DNA of 64,000 nt from CAVXHV01 sp963761445 (GCA_963761445.1 CAVXHV010000004.1:3906001-3970000), one strand, 5' to 3'; counted from the stretch's first letter, positions 28,101 to 36,671 are shown. Program-made: numbers and translations. Notes: a model not told the origin generated them from the letters alone.

Positions 28101-30056
28101 CCGGTTACGGCGCCGCCTCCCTCGGCGATCAGCCCGGCCACAGACGCGCCGTTCCCATTGGGGGCTTACAACATGGCCGCGACCACGGCGGGTACAGTCG
28201 CAGTCTTCGCGGGAGGAAACACAGCCAGTGGCGCCGCGACGAATTACGTGGAAACGTATAATCCCAGCCAGCCGTCCGGTCAGCAATGGGGGTACAACAC
28301 AAACCTTCCCTATGCGGCTTACGGCCTGGCCGCGGCATCTGCAGACGGCATGGCTGTCTTCGTAGGGGGCAGCCACGTCGGGTTCGCCGACAATCCTTAT
28401 GCCGAGATCTTCAACACGACTACGCAGCAGTGGACGCTGACTCCGATCGACGATGCAGGCGTCGAGATGGCCGCGACGACCGTGGGCAACGAGGCGCTAT
28501 TTGCGGGCGGTCAGTTCACGAATTTCACCTGCAGTGACACGGTCGAGATTTTTAACCCGACCGCGCCGCCTGGGAGTCAATGGACCTACGCGACGCTGCC
28601 TGTTTCCCAGGGACTCTACGGAATGACCGCGACGAGCGTCGGGCAATACGCCCTCTTCGCCGGCGGCGTCAATCCAAATTCCGGCTATTACAACAGCACG
28701 GTCGCCATCTACAACACGGTCACAGGCGCGTGGACCACAACCACGCTTCCCGATCACCAGGGGGGCTACTACGGTATGGCGTCCACCTCGGTCGGCCCGA
28801 CAGCGTTCTTCGCCGGCGGAATCTCGAACGCCGGGACCGCCAACACCGTCGACATGTACAACGTCATCACGGGCCAGTGGTCGACGACGACGCTGCCAGG
28901 CTCGCAGGGTTTCTTTTCCATGCGCGCCGCGACCATCGGGTCTGACGCGATCTTCGCGGGAGGGTCCTATCCCACGGGTGCCGCAAACTACAATGTGTTC
29001 ATCTACGACACGAACACTCAGACCTGGACGACACAGACGACTTCTCAGGGCCAGACTGTCGCCATCACGGCAGACGGCTCGCAGCTCGTTTTCGGCGGAG
29101 GAACCGCCTCGACCGGCGGTGTCAGCATCTATTCCAGTGTGATCAATCTCGCCCCGCTGGTGACCAACATCGCTGTCGCGCCCGCCGCCGGCTCGACACC
29201 CACGGACACTCTGGAATCGATCACCTACGCCCTCGTGGATTCCGCCGCCGGAGCCTGCAACGTCGCTGTGGAGTACAGTATCAACGGCGGCCCGTGGTTC
29301 AGTGCGACCGAGGCCACCGGGGCAGCAGGCGACCAGGGCACGATGCACCTGGCATCGAGCGCCTCGGGCGTGACCCACACATTCCTCTGGAATACAGGGA
29401 CCGACCTCCCCGGTTCAAACAACCCGAGCGTTCAGATACGATTCACGCCCGGCGAGGCGTCCTCGACCGGCGACACCGAATCCAGTGCAAGCTTTGCGGT
29501 CAACAACTCCGGGGTGACGAATGCGCTCAACATCAGTTGGAACGACATCGACAACGACTCGATCCAACTGACCCAGTCCGGCTCGACCATCACGCTCGCC
29601 GGCACAATTGCCGGATCGTCACTTTCCGGAACGGCGACTAACATGACCAGCGTCTCCGTCGACGGGGGCACGGGAAACAATTTGCTCGACGCCACTGCCA
29701 CGGTGATGGGCGTCACCCTCGACGGCGGCTCCGGCGGCGGCGACACGCTCTATGGCGGCGCCGGTTCCGACACCTTTGATTACAGCGGCCCTGACAGCAT
29801 CTACCAGGGCGCCACCGGCATGAACAACGAGCTCATTTTCCCCGACACCGCCGCCAGCTTGGGGAGCGTCTCTAACATCGAGAGCGTCGTTCTGTCCGGC
29901 GATCCGCCTGTCGCCACTACGCGCCTCGCCGCAGGCTTGGCCGCTCGCCTTGCCGGTGACGATCACCAGCGTGATGGTAACCGCCCAGGCCGGTTCGTTC
30001 CCGATCACGAACCTGACCGCAACGTTCACCGATTCAAACGCGGACACCATCTATGA
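24936..30056 (+). CDS. Giant surface protein, part 2: RTX repeats, helical insert, Kelch propeller
   Basis: Continuation of the same protein in the +1-shifted frame. In order: the ninth ERG module; RTX repeats (25340-26200) with a GSGIPAGSVIS module inside; and an alpha-helical segment of about 200 residues rich in Gln and Leu (26180-26800) that interrupts the beta-solenoid. More RTX and two further GxGIPAxTT modules follow (27020-27230, 27610-27830). Then come seven Kelch-like blades (28140-29120; YNMAATTAGTVAVFAGG, YGMTATSVGQYALFAGG and relatives). A sandwich-like domain and a final RTX turn (29740) close the part. The frame changes again between 29900 and 29950. Confidence 0.78.
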   Translation, partial: ALVISAGAPVLDPSTTTITVSNAAALAPSGPANFVIRVDQEQMLVTSVNLSAGTLTVTRGFNGTTAVAHASGADVFLENPPPAPPSNFEINLTQAASSQSGGTEFEATLSILNGATLGQVNFTMPPEVANLEIEGGPGNNLLQVNSSVNQNLSLYGGPGNNTLIAGSGNDTLVAGSGKSVLYGGPGADVLYGGDLPQQDATPVLDPSESWSAQIGNTTTNSTTITGLISTTGLVQNQIMSGSGIPAGSVISTIVSSTSITISNPATQTASDVTIAFGSSTPEGRDTLIAGNGNSELFAGSGGDVLIGGSATLENGQFVLEPGAGRDLLAGGSGNDLLIAGLGSPGSVLMAGSGNDILVGENSGSNIMVSDVGGNDLFLGYAGSNDIDASGSSGNDTLVGGNGFNSLFGSDGTDQIYDYPYQPSWNQAVQQAAAMFSVQLITPFGTGGGATPQDQLWSLLDALETQPLSFTSAQQASLSTLLAQQLVALGVTDTTGSQLEAQLYTLQTQSPYPGNIQQLVAWLDEDPTVHSDLQQILLTILDSSSSGLSQSDQFLWRNLLADELNQDAAQESQVAQQIVSLAAVNFIAGSEAAAQFTSLASESYSVSSDELLVSKLLGATNADDSLHAGNGVDFLYGNPSLPTWMAGGAGKDTFYNFHSFDTLYGGSGDDNTVFFQGDGTFNLNSDSSNPNAIGVVLTTQQSALVNGSAISQLATTAGLFLGEPVSGGGIPAGATILSINSATNTIVLSQPAMSSGTETITFTTNSWQAGGISTAYETMSNIQVLGVQTGNANDDAVDINVQFLPSGFTGIYVQAGNGNGDVIDAHPLAGSVDDEAPATLLGGTGADTIIVGTELGAGSVYQGNSASELDVVGTQPGGDTVSVSGGLIRIDGLPINSQTGNTSNNSPIITGLTNAMLLSPGQSVSGVGIPANTTVLSNLSPNAITISNPVQNSPLPNAYGVQLTFGITFKTLKVLGISGTVAQHVTNTFSSDGSIPNIVLEGGSGQYTTNILTASGGTDELIGGNQADNVFNTIGAGAYTINGGGPAASASAPQSSPVTAPPPSAISPATDAPFPLGAYNMAATTAGTVAVFAGGNTASGAATNYVETYNPSQPSGQQWGYNTNLPYAAYGLAAASADGMAVFVGGSHVGFADNPYAEIFNTTTQQWTLTPIDDAGVEMAATTVGNEALFAGGQFTNFTCSDTVEIFNPTAPPGSQWTYATLPVSQGLYGMTATSVGQYALFAGGVNPNSGYYNSTVAIYNTVTGAWTTTTLPDHQGGYYGMASTSVGPTAFFAGGISNAGTANTVDMYNVITGQWSTTTLPGSQGFFSMRAATIGSDAIFAGGSYPTGAANYNVFIYDTNTQTWTTQTTSQGQTVAITADGSQLVFGGGTASTGGVSIYSSVINLAPLVTNIAVAPAAGSTPTDTLESITYALVDSAAGACNVAVEYSINGGPWFSATEATGAAGDQGTMHLASSASGVTHTFLWNTGTDLPGSNNPSVQIRFTPGEASSTGDTESSASFAVNNSGVTNALNISWNDIDNDSIQLTQSGSTITLAGTIAGSSLSGTATNMTSVSVDGGTGNNLLDATATVMGVTLDGGSGGGDTLYGGAGSDTFDYSGPDSIYQGATGMNNELIFPDTAASLGSVSNIESVVLSGDPPVATTRLAAGLAARLAGDDHQRDGNRPGRFVPDHEPDRNVHRFKRGHHL

Positions 30057-31068
30057 AATCCCCTTGGAGGGGCCGGTCTACTTGAGCGCCTTGATCCAGT
30101 GGGGCGACGGGACCAGTTACCCCGGAGTGATCAGCATTCCGTCAGGCGATACATTCACCGTGACGGCCAGCCACGTTTACCAGGGGAATTCGACCTATCC
30201 GATCAAGGTGACGATCGTGGACGGCGACGGTGCGGCGGCCAGCGCCGGCACGACTTTCTCCGGCGGCCTGGAGATTAACAACGGCAACTTGAATTTCTAT
30301 GTCGGCCCGACACACACGCTGCTCGGCTCCGGCGTTCGATCCTACGAGGTCCAGGATTTTACCGACTATGTAGACGACTACAACCCGCAGGACAATCCGT
30401 ACGTCCTCGCGCTGCAAAACAACGGAAGCCTGGTTGCCTTTCCAAGCTCCGCACCACAACCCAATCAGGTTGGCGACGCGCAGCAAATCGCCATAGCGCC
30501 TGATGAGACCACCTACGCCCTGGTCGGAACCACGTTGTTTTCCGCCGCTCCCGGTTCGAGCCTGGGAGTCTCCGCCGGCGGCGTTCAGACGATCCTGGAG
30601 GACTCCAACCAGACGTTCTACGAGTTGCAAAACGGCACGCTTTCCGACCAGCTTCCCGGCGGGACGTTGACGCAGGCTCAGTCCAACGTCCGGTCCATCG
30701 CGCTCGATCCCAGCGATCTGGGAATCGATGTGATGGAAACCAACGGCACCTACTGGTTCTTCAACGGCTTCAACTGGACGTTGCTCGCCAACCCGCACTT
30801 CGTTTTGAACGTGCCGTCGAGCACGACCGCCGGTCAGAGTGTCCCCGTGTCGCTCTCCGTGATGGATGCCTTGAACGAACAGGTCACCGGCTACACGGGC
30901 ACGGTTCAGTTCACGACCACCGATACCGCGGCCGCAGCGCTGCCGGCACACACCTTCACGGCCAGTAACGGCGGCGTTTTTTCATTCAATGAAACGTTTA
31001 CGAGCGCCGCGCGCAGACGCTCACGGCTTTGGACGCCACCAATGGCATCACGGCGACCGCGGGCGTAA
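29950..31068 (+). CDS. Giant surface protein, part 3: PKD-like and propeller-like region
   Basis: Continuation after the third frame. It begins LPVTITSVMVTAQAGSF and has a PKD-like domain with IQWGDGTSYPGVI and HVYQGNSTYPIKVTIVDGDG. A segment of about 180 residues with NGTLSDQLPGG and TYWFFNGFNWTLL turns resembles blades of a small propeller. It ends with an Ig-like strand set (VPVSLSVMDALNEQVTGYTG) that leads into part 4. The frame is lost at the GCGCGC tract near 31010. Not an independent gene: there is no ribosome site and the domain boundary is continuous. Confidence 0.72.
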   Translation: MPVTITSVMVTAQAGSFPITNLTATFTDSNADTIYEIPLEGPVYLSALIQWGDGTSYPGVISIPSGDTFTVTASHVYQGNSTYPIKVTIVDGDGAAASAGTTFSGGLEINNGNLNFYVGPTHTLLGSGVRSYEVQDFTDYVDDYNPQDNPYVLALQNNGSLVAFPSSAPQPNQVGDAQQIAIAPDETTYALVGTTLFSAAPGSSLGVSAGGVQTILEDSNQTFYELQNGTLSDQLPGGTLTQAQSNVRSIALDPSDLGIDVMETNGTYWFFNGFNWTLLANPHFVLNVPSSTTAGQSVPVSLSVMDALNEQVTGYTGTVQFTTTDTAAAALPAHTFTASNGGVFSFNETFTSAARRRSRLWTPPMASRRPRA

Positions 31069-33587
31069 ACGTGGCACCTGCCGCCCCGGCCGTTTTGCAC
31101 ATCGCCGCCCCCGCGTCGACTGTCACCGTCGGCGATGACTTACCGGTCACCGTCACCCTGTTCGACGCCCTGGGCAACGTCGCCACCGGGTACACCGGAA
31201 CCGTGAAGCTGGTTACATCCGGAGGAGACAACGTCACCTATCAATTCACGACGGGAACCGGAGCCGATAATGGCGTTCACATGTTCTCGGTTCCCTTCAA
31301 CGCCGTCGGTAGCCAGAGTCTCACCGTGACGGACACCACAAAACCGGCGCTCGAGAGGCAAAGTGATTTTGTGGTCAATCCCGGCGCGGTGAATCTGTCT
31401 CAGTCCGCCGTGTCGGCGCCAGCGAGCGTCCTCGCCGGCGGCATGATCGTCGTCACGCTGACGGCTCGCGACTCCCAGGGCGACCAGGAAAACACCGGCG
31501 GTTTGGCGGTTCTCTTCGGTCTGGCGCCTGGCAGCTCAGCCGGCAACTTCGGCCCTGTGGTCGACGACGGCAACGGCATGTACACCGCACTATTCACCGC
31601 TGGCCCCGCCATTGGCAGCGACTCCTTTACCGCCACGGTGAGCGGCAGCACCGTCACCCACGCGCCGGCGGTTGTGACCGTAACCGCCGGAGCGGTGAGC
31701 CTGGCTCAGTCCGTCGTGTCGGTCAACCCGTCAACCGTCTCCTCCGGCGGCTCGGCCACCGTCACGCTCACCGCCAAGGACTCAGCCGGCAACCCGGAAT
31801 CCAGCGGCGGCTTGAGCGTCGTGTTCGGCTTGGGCGGCGGATCAGGCAGCGGCACGTTCTCTCCTGTGATGGACAATGGTAACGGCACCTACACAGCGAC
31901 GTTCACCGCCACAGTCGCCGGTAACAACACCATCACGGCCACGATCGGCGGGCTCGCCGTCACATCGACGCCACCTGCCATCACAGTGAGCTCGAACCCT
32001 GTGAGCCTCGCGAAATCCATCGTCTCGGTCGCCCCGAGCGCCATCCAGTCCGGCAGCTCGGCCACCGTCACGCTCACCGCCAAGGACTCGAACGGCAATC
32101 AGGAACCCAGCGGCGGCTTGACCGTCGTGTTCGTCGTGGTGGGCGGCGGCACAGCCAGCGGGGCGTTTTCTGCCGTGACCGATCACGGCAACGGCACCTA
32201 CACGGCCACGTTCACGGGCGTGATCGCCGGCAACAATTCGATCACCGCCACGATCAACGGCAACTTCATCACGTCGACGCCGATGCCGGTGACGGTCAGC
32301 CCGGGCCCCGTGAGCCTGGCAATGTCCGTCGTCTCGGTCAGCCCGTCGACCATCTCCTCCGGCGGCTCGGCCTCCGTCACGCTCACCGCCAAGGACTCAG
32401 CCGGCAATCAGGAATCCAGCGGCGGCCTGAGCGTCGCGTTCGGCTTGGGCGGCGGATCAGCCAGCGGCACGTTCTCTCCCGTCATCGATCACGGCAACGG
32501 CACCTACACAGCGACCTTCACAGCGAGTGCCGTTGGCACCAACACCATCACGGCCACGATCGGCGGAATCGCCGTCACGTCGACGACGCCTGCCATCACG
32601 GTGAGCGCGAACACGGTGAGCCTCGCGAAATCCGTCGTCTCGGTCGCCCCGGCAGGCATCCAGTCCGGCAGTTCAACCACCGTCACGCTCACCGCCAAGG
32701 ACTCGAGCGGCAATCAGGAACCGAGCGGCGGCCTGAGCGTCGTGTTCAGCCTGGGCAGCGGCACTGCCAGCGGTTCGTTTTCCGCCGTGACCGATCACGG
32801 CAATGGCACCTACACCGCCACATTCACGGGCGCAATCGCCGGCAGCAATACGATCACCGCGACGATCAATGGCAACGCCGTCACGTCACCGTCGCCGACT
32901 TTGACGGTTAGCCCCGGCCCGGTGAGCCTGGCAATGTCCGTGGTCTCGGTCAGCCCGTCGACCATCTCCTCTGGTGGTTCGGCCTCCGTCACGCTCGCCG
33001 CCAAGGACTCAGCCGGCAATCAAGAATCCAGCGGCGGCCTGAGCATCGCGTTCGGCTTGGGCAACGGATCAGCCAGCGGCACGTTTTCTCCCGTCATCGA
33101 TCACGGTAACGGCACTTACACAGCAACGTTCACCGGTTCGACTGCGGGCACCAACACCATCACCGCCGCCATCGGCGGCAGCTCGGTCACTTCACCAGTG
33201 CCGACAGTGACGGTCAGCTCCGCCGCGCCGACGATTTATTCGATCTTCACCGCGCGCAGCCGCCGACCTACACGTCGTACAATGTCGGTCAACCGCTGGA
33301 AGTGGGCGTGGAGTTCGAATCGTCGGAGACGGGCTACATCCAGGGTATCCAATACTTTGATGGAACGCCGGACAACGGCCTCACCTTCAGTGATGTTGCC
33401 TTCCTCTGGTCCCAGAGTGGCACCCTGCTTGCCTCGGTGCCCTTCACCGACCAAGGCGCCGGCGGCTGGCAGCAAATCAGCTTCGCCGCGCCGGTGGCGA
33501 TCGCGGCCAACATATTGTACGTCGCGTCCTACCTCTCGGAGAGCGGCATTATTGCCTACACGAAGAGCGCCTTCACGAGCGCTGTGA
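31029..33587 (+). CDS. Giant surface protein, part 4: invasin-type Big_1 repeats
   Basis: Begins with a second Ig-like unit (LPVTVTLFDALGNVATGYTG) and then six consecutive repeats of about 102 residues. Each has the pattern VSLAxSVVSVxPSxxxSGGS, VTLTAKDSAGNQE, GTYTATFTxxxAG, TITATIxG. This is the bacterial Ig-like domain of the invasin/intimin (Big_1) type, usually extended rods in surface proteins. The frame is lost near 33250 at a CGCGCGCAG tract. Confidence 0.8.
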   Translation: MDATNGITATAGVNVAPAAPAVLHIAAPASTVTVGDDLPVTVTLFDALGNVATGYTGTVKLVTSGGDNVTYQFTTGTGADNGVHMFSVPFNAVGSQSLTVTDTTKPALERQSDFVVNPGAVNLSQSAVSAPASVLAGGMIVVTLTARDSQGDQENTGGLAVLFGLAPGSSAGNFGPVVDDGNGMYTALFTAGPAIGSDSFTATVSGSTVTHAPAVVTVTAGAVSLAQSVVSVNPSTVSSGGSATVTLTAKDSAGNPESSGGLSVVFGLGGGSGSGTFSPVMDNGNGTYTATFTATVAGNNTITATIGGLAVTSTPPAITVSSNPVSLAKSIVSVAPSAIQSGSSATVTLTAKDSNGNQEPSGGLTVVFVVVGGGTASGAFSAVTDHGNGTYTATFTGVIAGNNSITATINGNFITSTPMPVTVSPGPVSLAMSVVSVSPSTISSGGSASVTLTAKDSAGNQESSGGLSVAFGLGGGSASGTFSPVIDHGNGTYTATFTASAVGTNTITATIGGIAVTSTTPAITVSANTVSLAKSVVSVAPAGIQSGSSTTVTLTAKDSSGNQEPSGGLSVVFSLGSGTASGSFSAVTDHGNGTYTATFTGAIAGSNTITATINGNAVTSPSPTLTVSPGPVSLAMSVVSVSPSTISSGGSASVTLAAKDSAGNQESSGGLSIAFGLGNGSASGTFSPVIDHGNGTYTATFTGSTAGTNTITAAIGGSSVTSPVPTVTVSSAAPTIYSIFTARSRRPTRRTMSVNRWKWAWSSNRRRRATSRVSNTLMERRTTASPSVMLPSSGPRVAPCLPRCPSPTKAPAAGSKSASPRRWRSRPTYCTSRPTSRRAALLPTRRAPSRAL
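31695..33227 (+). repeat. 306-bp tandem Big_1 repeats arranged as 612-bp dimers
   Basis: The GTGAGCCT block recurs at 31695, 32001, 32310, 32616 and 32922 (spacing 306, 309, 306, 306). Units alternate in type: 1, 3 and 5 have SPSTISSGGS and FGLGGGSASGTFSPV; 2 and 4 have APSAIQSGSS and FSLGSGTASGSFSAV. The alternation shows that a two-unit block was duplicated. Confidence 0.85.
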
Positions 33588-34495
33588 CGAATGGACCGCT
33601 CACGGCACCGGCGAGCAGCGGCTCTCCCCGCGGGAACGGGGTTTACCTGCTCGGTTCCGGCGGCACGTTCCCGAGCAACCCGTCCCCGGTCAGTGGCAAC
33701 TACTTTGTTGATGTCTCGTTCATCGCCGCCCCAATCACCACACCCACGAATCAGGCTGCCGCTGTTTCCCCCACCACCCCGATCACGCTGAGGTTCAATG
33801 GGCAGGTCCAGAGCAACACAATCTCGTTCAACCTTCAGGGCCCCGGGGGCAGTGTCCCGGGCACTTCGTCCTATAATCCGGCGACCAACTCTGCAACCTT
33901 CTCGCCCAACGCGCCACTGCCCACTTCCACCACCTACACCGCAACTCTGAGCGCCAGCGGCACGGCGATGACCAGCCCCTATTCCTGGTCGTTCACGACC
34001 GCCGCGACCACCACCGCCAACACCATCTTCGTCAGCACGCAAACCCCGGCCTACACGTCGTACAGCGTCGGCCAGCCGCTGGAAGTGGGCGTGGAATTCG
34101 AAATCGTCGGAAACCGGATATATCCAGGGCATCCGCTATTACGATGGAACGCCAAACACCGACCCCAATTTCAGCGACGTAGCCTACCTCTGGTCCGAGA
34201 GCGGCTTCTTGCTCGAGTCGGTCCCGTTCATCGACTCCGCCTCGGGCGGCTGGCAGCAAATCAACTTCGCAACGCCGGTGGCCATTTCCGCCAATACCCC
34301 CTACGTCGCCTCATACCTCTCGTTCAGCGGCTACATTGCCTATACGAAAAGCGGCCTCGCGAGTGGTGTGACGAACCCCCCGCTCACGGCGCAGGCAAGC
34401 AGCAGCACGCCCAGCGGCAACGGAGTTTACCTGTCTGGTTCGAGTGGCGCCTTCCCGAGCAACCCGTCCCCGGTCAGTGGCAATTACTGGGTTGA
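33302..34495 (+). CDS. Giant surface protein, part 5: DUF4082 domain and SbsA-like Ig domain
   Basis: VGVEFESSETGYIQGIQYFD, LWSQSGTLLASVPF, GWQQISFAAPVAIAAN and YVASYLSESG are hallmarks of a DUF4082 domain. It is followed by a Big_5/SbsA-like Ig domain (PTTPITLRFNGQV to YSWSFTT). A second DUF4082 begins (TYTS/YTSYSVGQPLEVGVEFE), but an extra A near 34103 (GAAATCG, against GAATCG in the first copy) shifts the frame. Coding sense after about 34105 lies in another frame. Confidence 0.78.
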   Translation: MGVEFESSETGYIQGIQYFDGTPDNGLTFSDVAFLWSQSGTLLASVPFTDQGAGGWQQISFAAPVAIAANILYVASYLSESGIIAYTKSAFTSAVTNGPLTAPASSGSPRGNGVYLLGSGGTFPSNPSPVSGNYFVDVSFIAAPITTPTNQAAAVSPTTPITLRFNGQVQSNTISFNLQGPGGSVPGTSSYNPATNSATFSPNAPLPTSTTYTATLSASGTAMTSPYSWSFTTAATTTANTIFVSTQTPAYTSYSVGQPLEVGVEFEIVGNRIYPGHPLLRWNAKHRPQFQRRSLPLVRERLLARVGPVHRLRLGRLAANQLRNAGGHFRQYPLRRLIPLVQRLHCLYEKRPREWCDEPPAHGAGKQQHAQRQRSLPVWFEWRLPEQPVPGQWQLLG

Positions 34496-34910
34496 CGTGG
34501 CGTTCTCCCCGTCCGCATCGGCCAGCAGCGTGATTCGCGCGAATTCCGGCCTGAGCTCGCGCTCAGCCGGCAGCGCCACCACCGCAGGCCTGAAGGCGCA
34601 AGTTGCCGGAGTTGCGGTCACCACCTCCGGCTCTGCCGCATCGAACAACAGTGCAAGTGCCGGCGTCGTGGCCGTGGACACCGCCCTGGAGAATTGGAGC
34701 GCAGCAGACTCCACCCACAAACGCACCGCGCGGTTCCGCAGGCGAGCGCGAAAGGCCCGCAGGGAGGCCCTGAACGCTGTTGCCATCCGCCGAGCCAAGT
34801 GGGTAATCACTTCCGCCGACGACACGAAGAAAAGAGACCGCGCCTCAATCCACTCCGACCTAAACAAGAATAAGGTGTCAGGAACCGATTCGACCAGACT
34901 TGGAGCGTGA
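34107..34910 (+). CDS. Giant surface protein, part 6: second DUF4082 domain and C-terminal tail
   Basis: Continues the second DUF4082 (LESVPFIDSASGGWQQINFA, PVAISANTPYVASYLSFSGY) in the restored frame. A Ser/Ala-rich linker and a strongly basic C-terminal tail (RTARFRRRARKARREALN) follow. The last codons read through the interspersed repeat GGTGTCAGGAACC before TGA at 34908-34910. No membrane anchor or sorting motif is visible. Confidence 0.72.
   Translation, partial: SETGYIQGIRYYDGTPNTDPNFSDVAYLWSESGFLLESVPFIDSASGGWQQINFATPVAISANTPYVASYLSFSGYIAYTKSGLASGVTNPPLTAQASSSTPSGNGVYLSGSSGAFPSNPSPVSGNYWVDVAFSPSASASSVIRANSGLSSRSAGSATTAGLKAQVAGVAVTTSGSAASNNSASAGVVAVDTALENWSAADSTHKRTARFRRRARKARREALNAVAIRRAKWVITSADDTKKRDRASIHSDLNKNKVSGTDSTRLGA
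34874..34886 (+). repeat. GGTGTCAGGAACC interspersed repeat, copy 2
   Basis: AAGGTGTCAGGAACCGATTC, overlapping the last codons of the giant gene. Same orientation and core as at 16737-16749 and 44331-44343. Confidence 0.6.
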
Positions 34911-35174
34911 GCGGGGATGATCCCGTCACAACGGAATGCGCGGAATGACACGTAAGAGCCTTCAGTGAGCCCCCTCGTCTCTCGTTCCTTGCGGGTCCAC
35001 CATGCTTCTGATAGACTTCCCTTTCTGGATCGCCACCGCCCAGAGGCCGTCCCTGAGAGGCCCGGGCGGCACGTCAGAAGGGCCTTCGGCCTCGGGACCG
35101 GCTGTTGCGACCCGCGCTCCATCCAATCCGCACAACGACTGATGGCATTCCCTGCGGAAGGGCGGGCTCACCCC

Positions 35175-36179
35175 ATGGCTTCCAACCACGATCTCTTGCT
35201 CCAGGAACGGTCGATGGTGACCATGAGCTTCGGCGATCACATCGAAGAACTGCGTCGTCATCTGATTCTGGGGTTGCTGGGACTCGTCGTCGGGGTCATC
35301 GCGACGCTGATCCCTCCATTCAACCTGGCACGGCACATTCTTCGCGAGCTGCAAGAGCCCGCGCAGCGGAGTCTTGGGGCCTATAGCGCCAAGCAGGCAC
35401 GTGAGAGGGCCGCGTTAGCCGCGGCCGCGGGTTCCTTTACCTCCGTACCCACTCGCGTTTCGGCCGAGGCATTCGCGCAAGCCGTGCACCAGGTTTTCCC
35501 CGAATTGCACGTCCCATCCCCCCGCGCTTTGCAAGACCGCTACGTCGAGCTGCCCCAGGAGTTCCACGACTCGAGCCTCATCACCGCGGTCCAGGCTGCC
35601 CTCGAGCAAAACGACAGCCTCATCGCGCTTGACCCCATGGAACCGGCGGTCATTTTCTTCAAGGTGTGTCTCGTCGCGGGCCTGGTCATCGCCAGCCCGT
35701 GGGTCTTCTATCAGGCCTGGTCCTTCGTCGCCGCCGGGCTTTACCGGCACGAACGCGCGTCGGTTTACAAATTCTTGCCTTACTCGCTGGGCTTATTCCT
35801 TGCGGGTGTGTTCATCTGCTTCTACGCAGTCGTGCCGCTGACGCTTCGGTTCCTCCTCGAGTTCAACGCCTGGCTCGGCGTGAAATCAATGCTGCGACTC
35901 AGCGAATGGATGGGCTTCGCGACCATCCTGCCCTTGGTGTTTGGCCTCTGCTTTCAGACCCCCTTGGTGATGTTGTTCCTGTCAACGATCGGGGTCTTCA
36001 CGGCAAGAGACTATCGTGCAAAGCGCCGGATCGCCATGCTCATCATCGTCATCGTGGCCGCCGTACTCACCCCAGGGCCCGAAGCCTCGAGCATGCTGCT
36101 CTTGAGCCTACCGATGTTTCTCCTCTACGAACTGGGAATCTGGCTTGTCCGGCAGTCGAGCCCGGCCGCCGCTAGATAA
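35175..36179 (+). CDS. tatC: TatC, twin-arginine translocase subunit, with large extra-membrane insertion
   Basis: I chose ATG 35175 because GGAAGGGCGG lies just upstream; an internal MSFGDHIEELRRHL start (about 35225) is the usual TatC beginning. SFGDHIEELRRHLILGLLGL marks the N-terminus and first membrane span. About 120 hydrophilic residues (RELQEPAQRSLGAYS to NDSLIALDPMEPAVIFF) then separate spans 1 and 2, where ordinary TatC has a much shorter loop. Spans 2-6 follow with SPWVFYQAWSFVAAGLY, GFATILPLVFGLCFQTPLVM and the conserved end TPGPEASSMLLLSLPMFLLY. It exports folded proteins with RR signals, such as the truncated enolase-family protein at 6479. No tatA/B is adjacent. Confidence 0.92.
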   Translation: MASNHDLLLQERSMVTMSFGDHIEELRRHLILGLLGLVVGVIATLIPPFNLARHILRELQEPAQRSLGAYSAKQARERAALAAAAGSFTSVPTRVSAEAFAQAVHQVFPELHVPSPRALQDRYVELPQEFHDSSLITAVQAALEQNDSLIALDPMEPAVIFFKVCLVAGLVIASPWVFYQAWSFVAAGLYRHERASVYKFLPYSLGLFLAGVFICFYAVVPLTLRFLLEFNAWLGVKSMLRLSEWMGFATILPLVFGLCFQTPLVMLFLSTIGVFTARDYRAKRRIAMLIIVIVAAVLTPGPEASSMLLLSLPMFLLYELGIWLVRQSSPAAAR

Positions 36180-36236
36180 CCGGAGTCGACGGCTTCGAGG
36201 CCCGCTGGGTAGTGTGACCGCCGTGGCGGGCGATGG

Positions 36237-36671
36237 ATGCAGGCGATACAATACAGCGGACAGGTTGTGCCGCGGGGATCGGAGCGCGCGGTGGGCAAAA
36301 GGCAGTCTATCGGGGGCAAAGGAAAAAAGGAATCGGCTCAGCCGACAGCAGCTCCGTCCGCTCCGCCGCCACCACCGGTGATCCATGAAGCAACGCTGCA
36401 TCACGGCGGCGCAGTACGGAAGGGAAATGTCATCACGCGAGCACAGGCAGAAACCTTGCGTCGACTTGGCCAAGACGTGGTAGTGTGTGGGCCGCAGCAC
36501 GGTGCGAACATGAATCTGGCGCGCGACATCGAACAAATCGCTAATGGAACCTATAAGCGTTGCGGGCCGCACGCTTGGGCAGGGCAAAATGGATTGCCGC
36601 ACTATCAGCCCGACCCCAGAGGGCCATCGGGGCATACCTTTTACGAAACGGCAAACAGACATGCCCTCTAA
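36237..36671 (+). CDS. Unidentified protein with a compact His/Gly/Pro-rich C-terminal domain (toxin-like?)
   Basis: 144 residues. A GTG at 36291 with GGAG 6 nt upstream is an equally good or better start. A Lys/Pro-rich low-complexity linker (APSAPPPPPVIHEA) separates the N-terminus from a C-terminal domain of about 80 residues. The latter contains TRAQAETLRRLGQDVVVCG, YKRCGPHAWAGQNGLPHYQP and GPSGHTFYE. The His-rich, Gly-rich ending resembles small nuclease-type polymorphic toxin tips, but I cannot assign a family. It overlaps the next gene, which belongs to a separate conserved hypothetical family, as effector/immunity pairs often do. Confidence 0.5.
   Translation: MQAIQYSGQVVPRGSERAVGKRQSIGGKGKKESAQPTAAPSAPPPPPVIHEATLHHGGAVRKGNVITRAQAETLRRLGQDVVVCGPQHGANMNLARDIEQIANGTYKRCGPHAWAGQNGLPHYQPDPRGPSGHTFYETANRHAL

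Noticed and set aside
31706..33019. Five regularly spaced 60-70-residue minus-strand frames
   Set aside because: Their 306-nt spacing mirrors the Big_1 repeats of the + strand gene.
34484..35122. 212-residue minus-strand frame across the end of the giant gene and the start of tatC
   Set aside because: Antisense to two real genes, with Arg/Ser composition typical of shadow frames.
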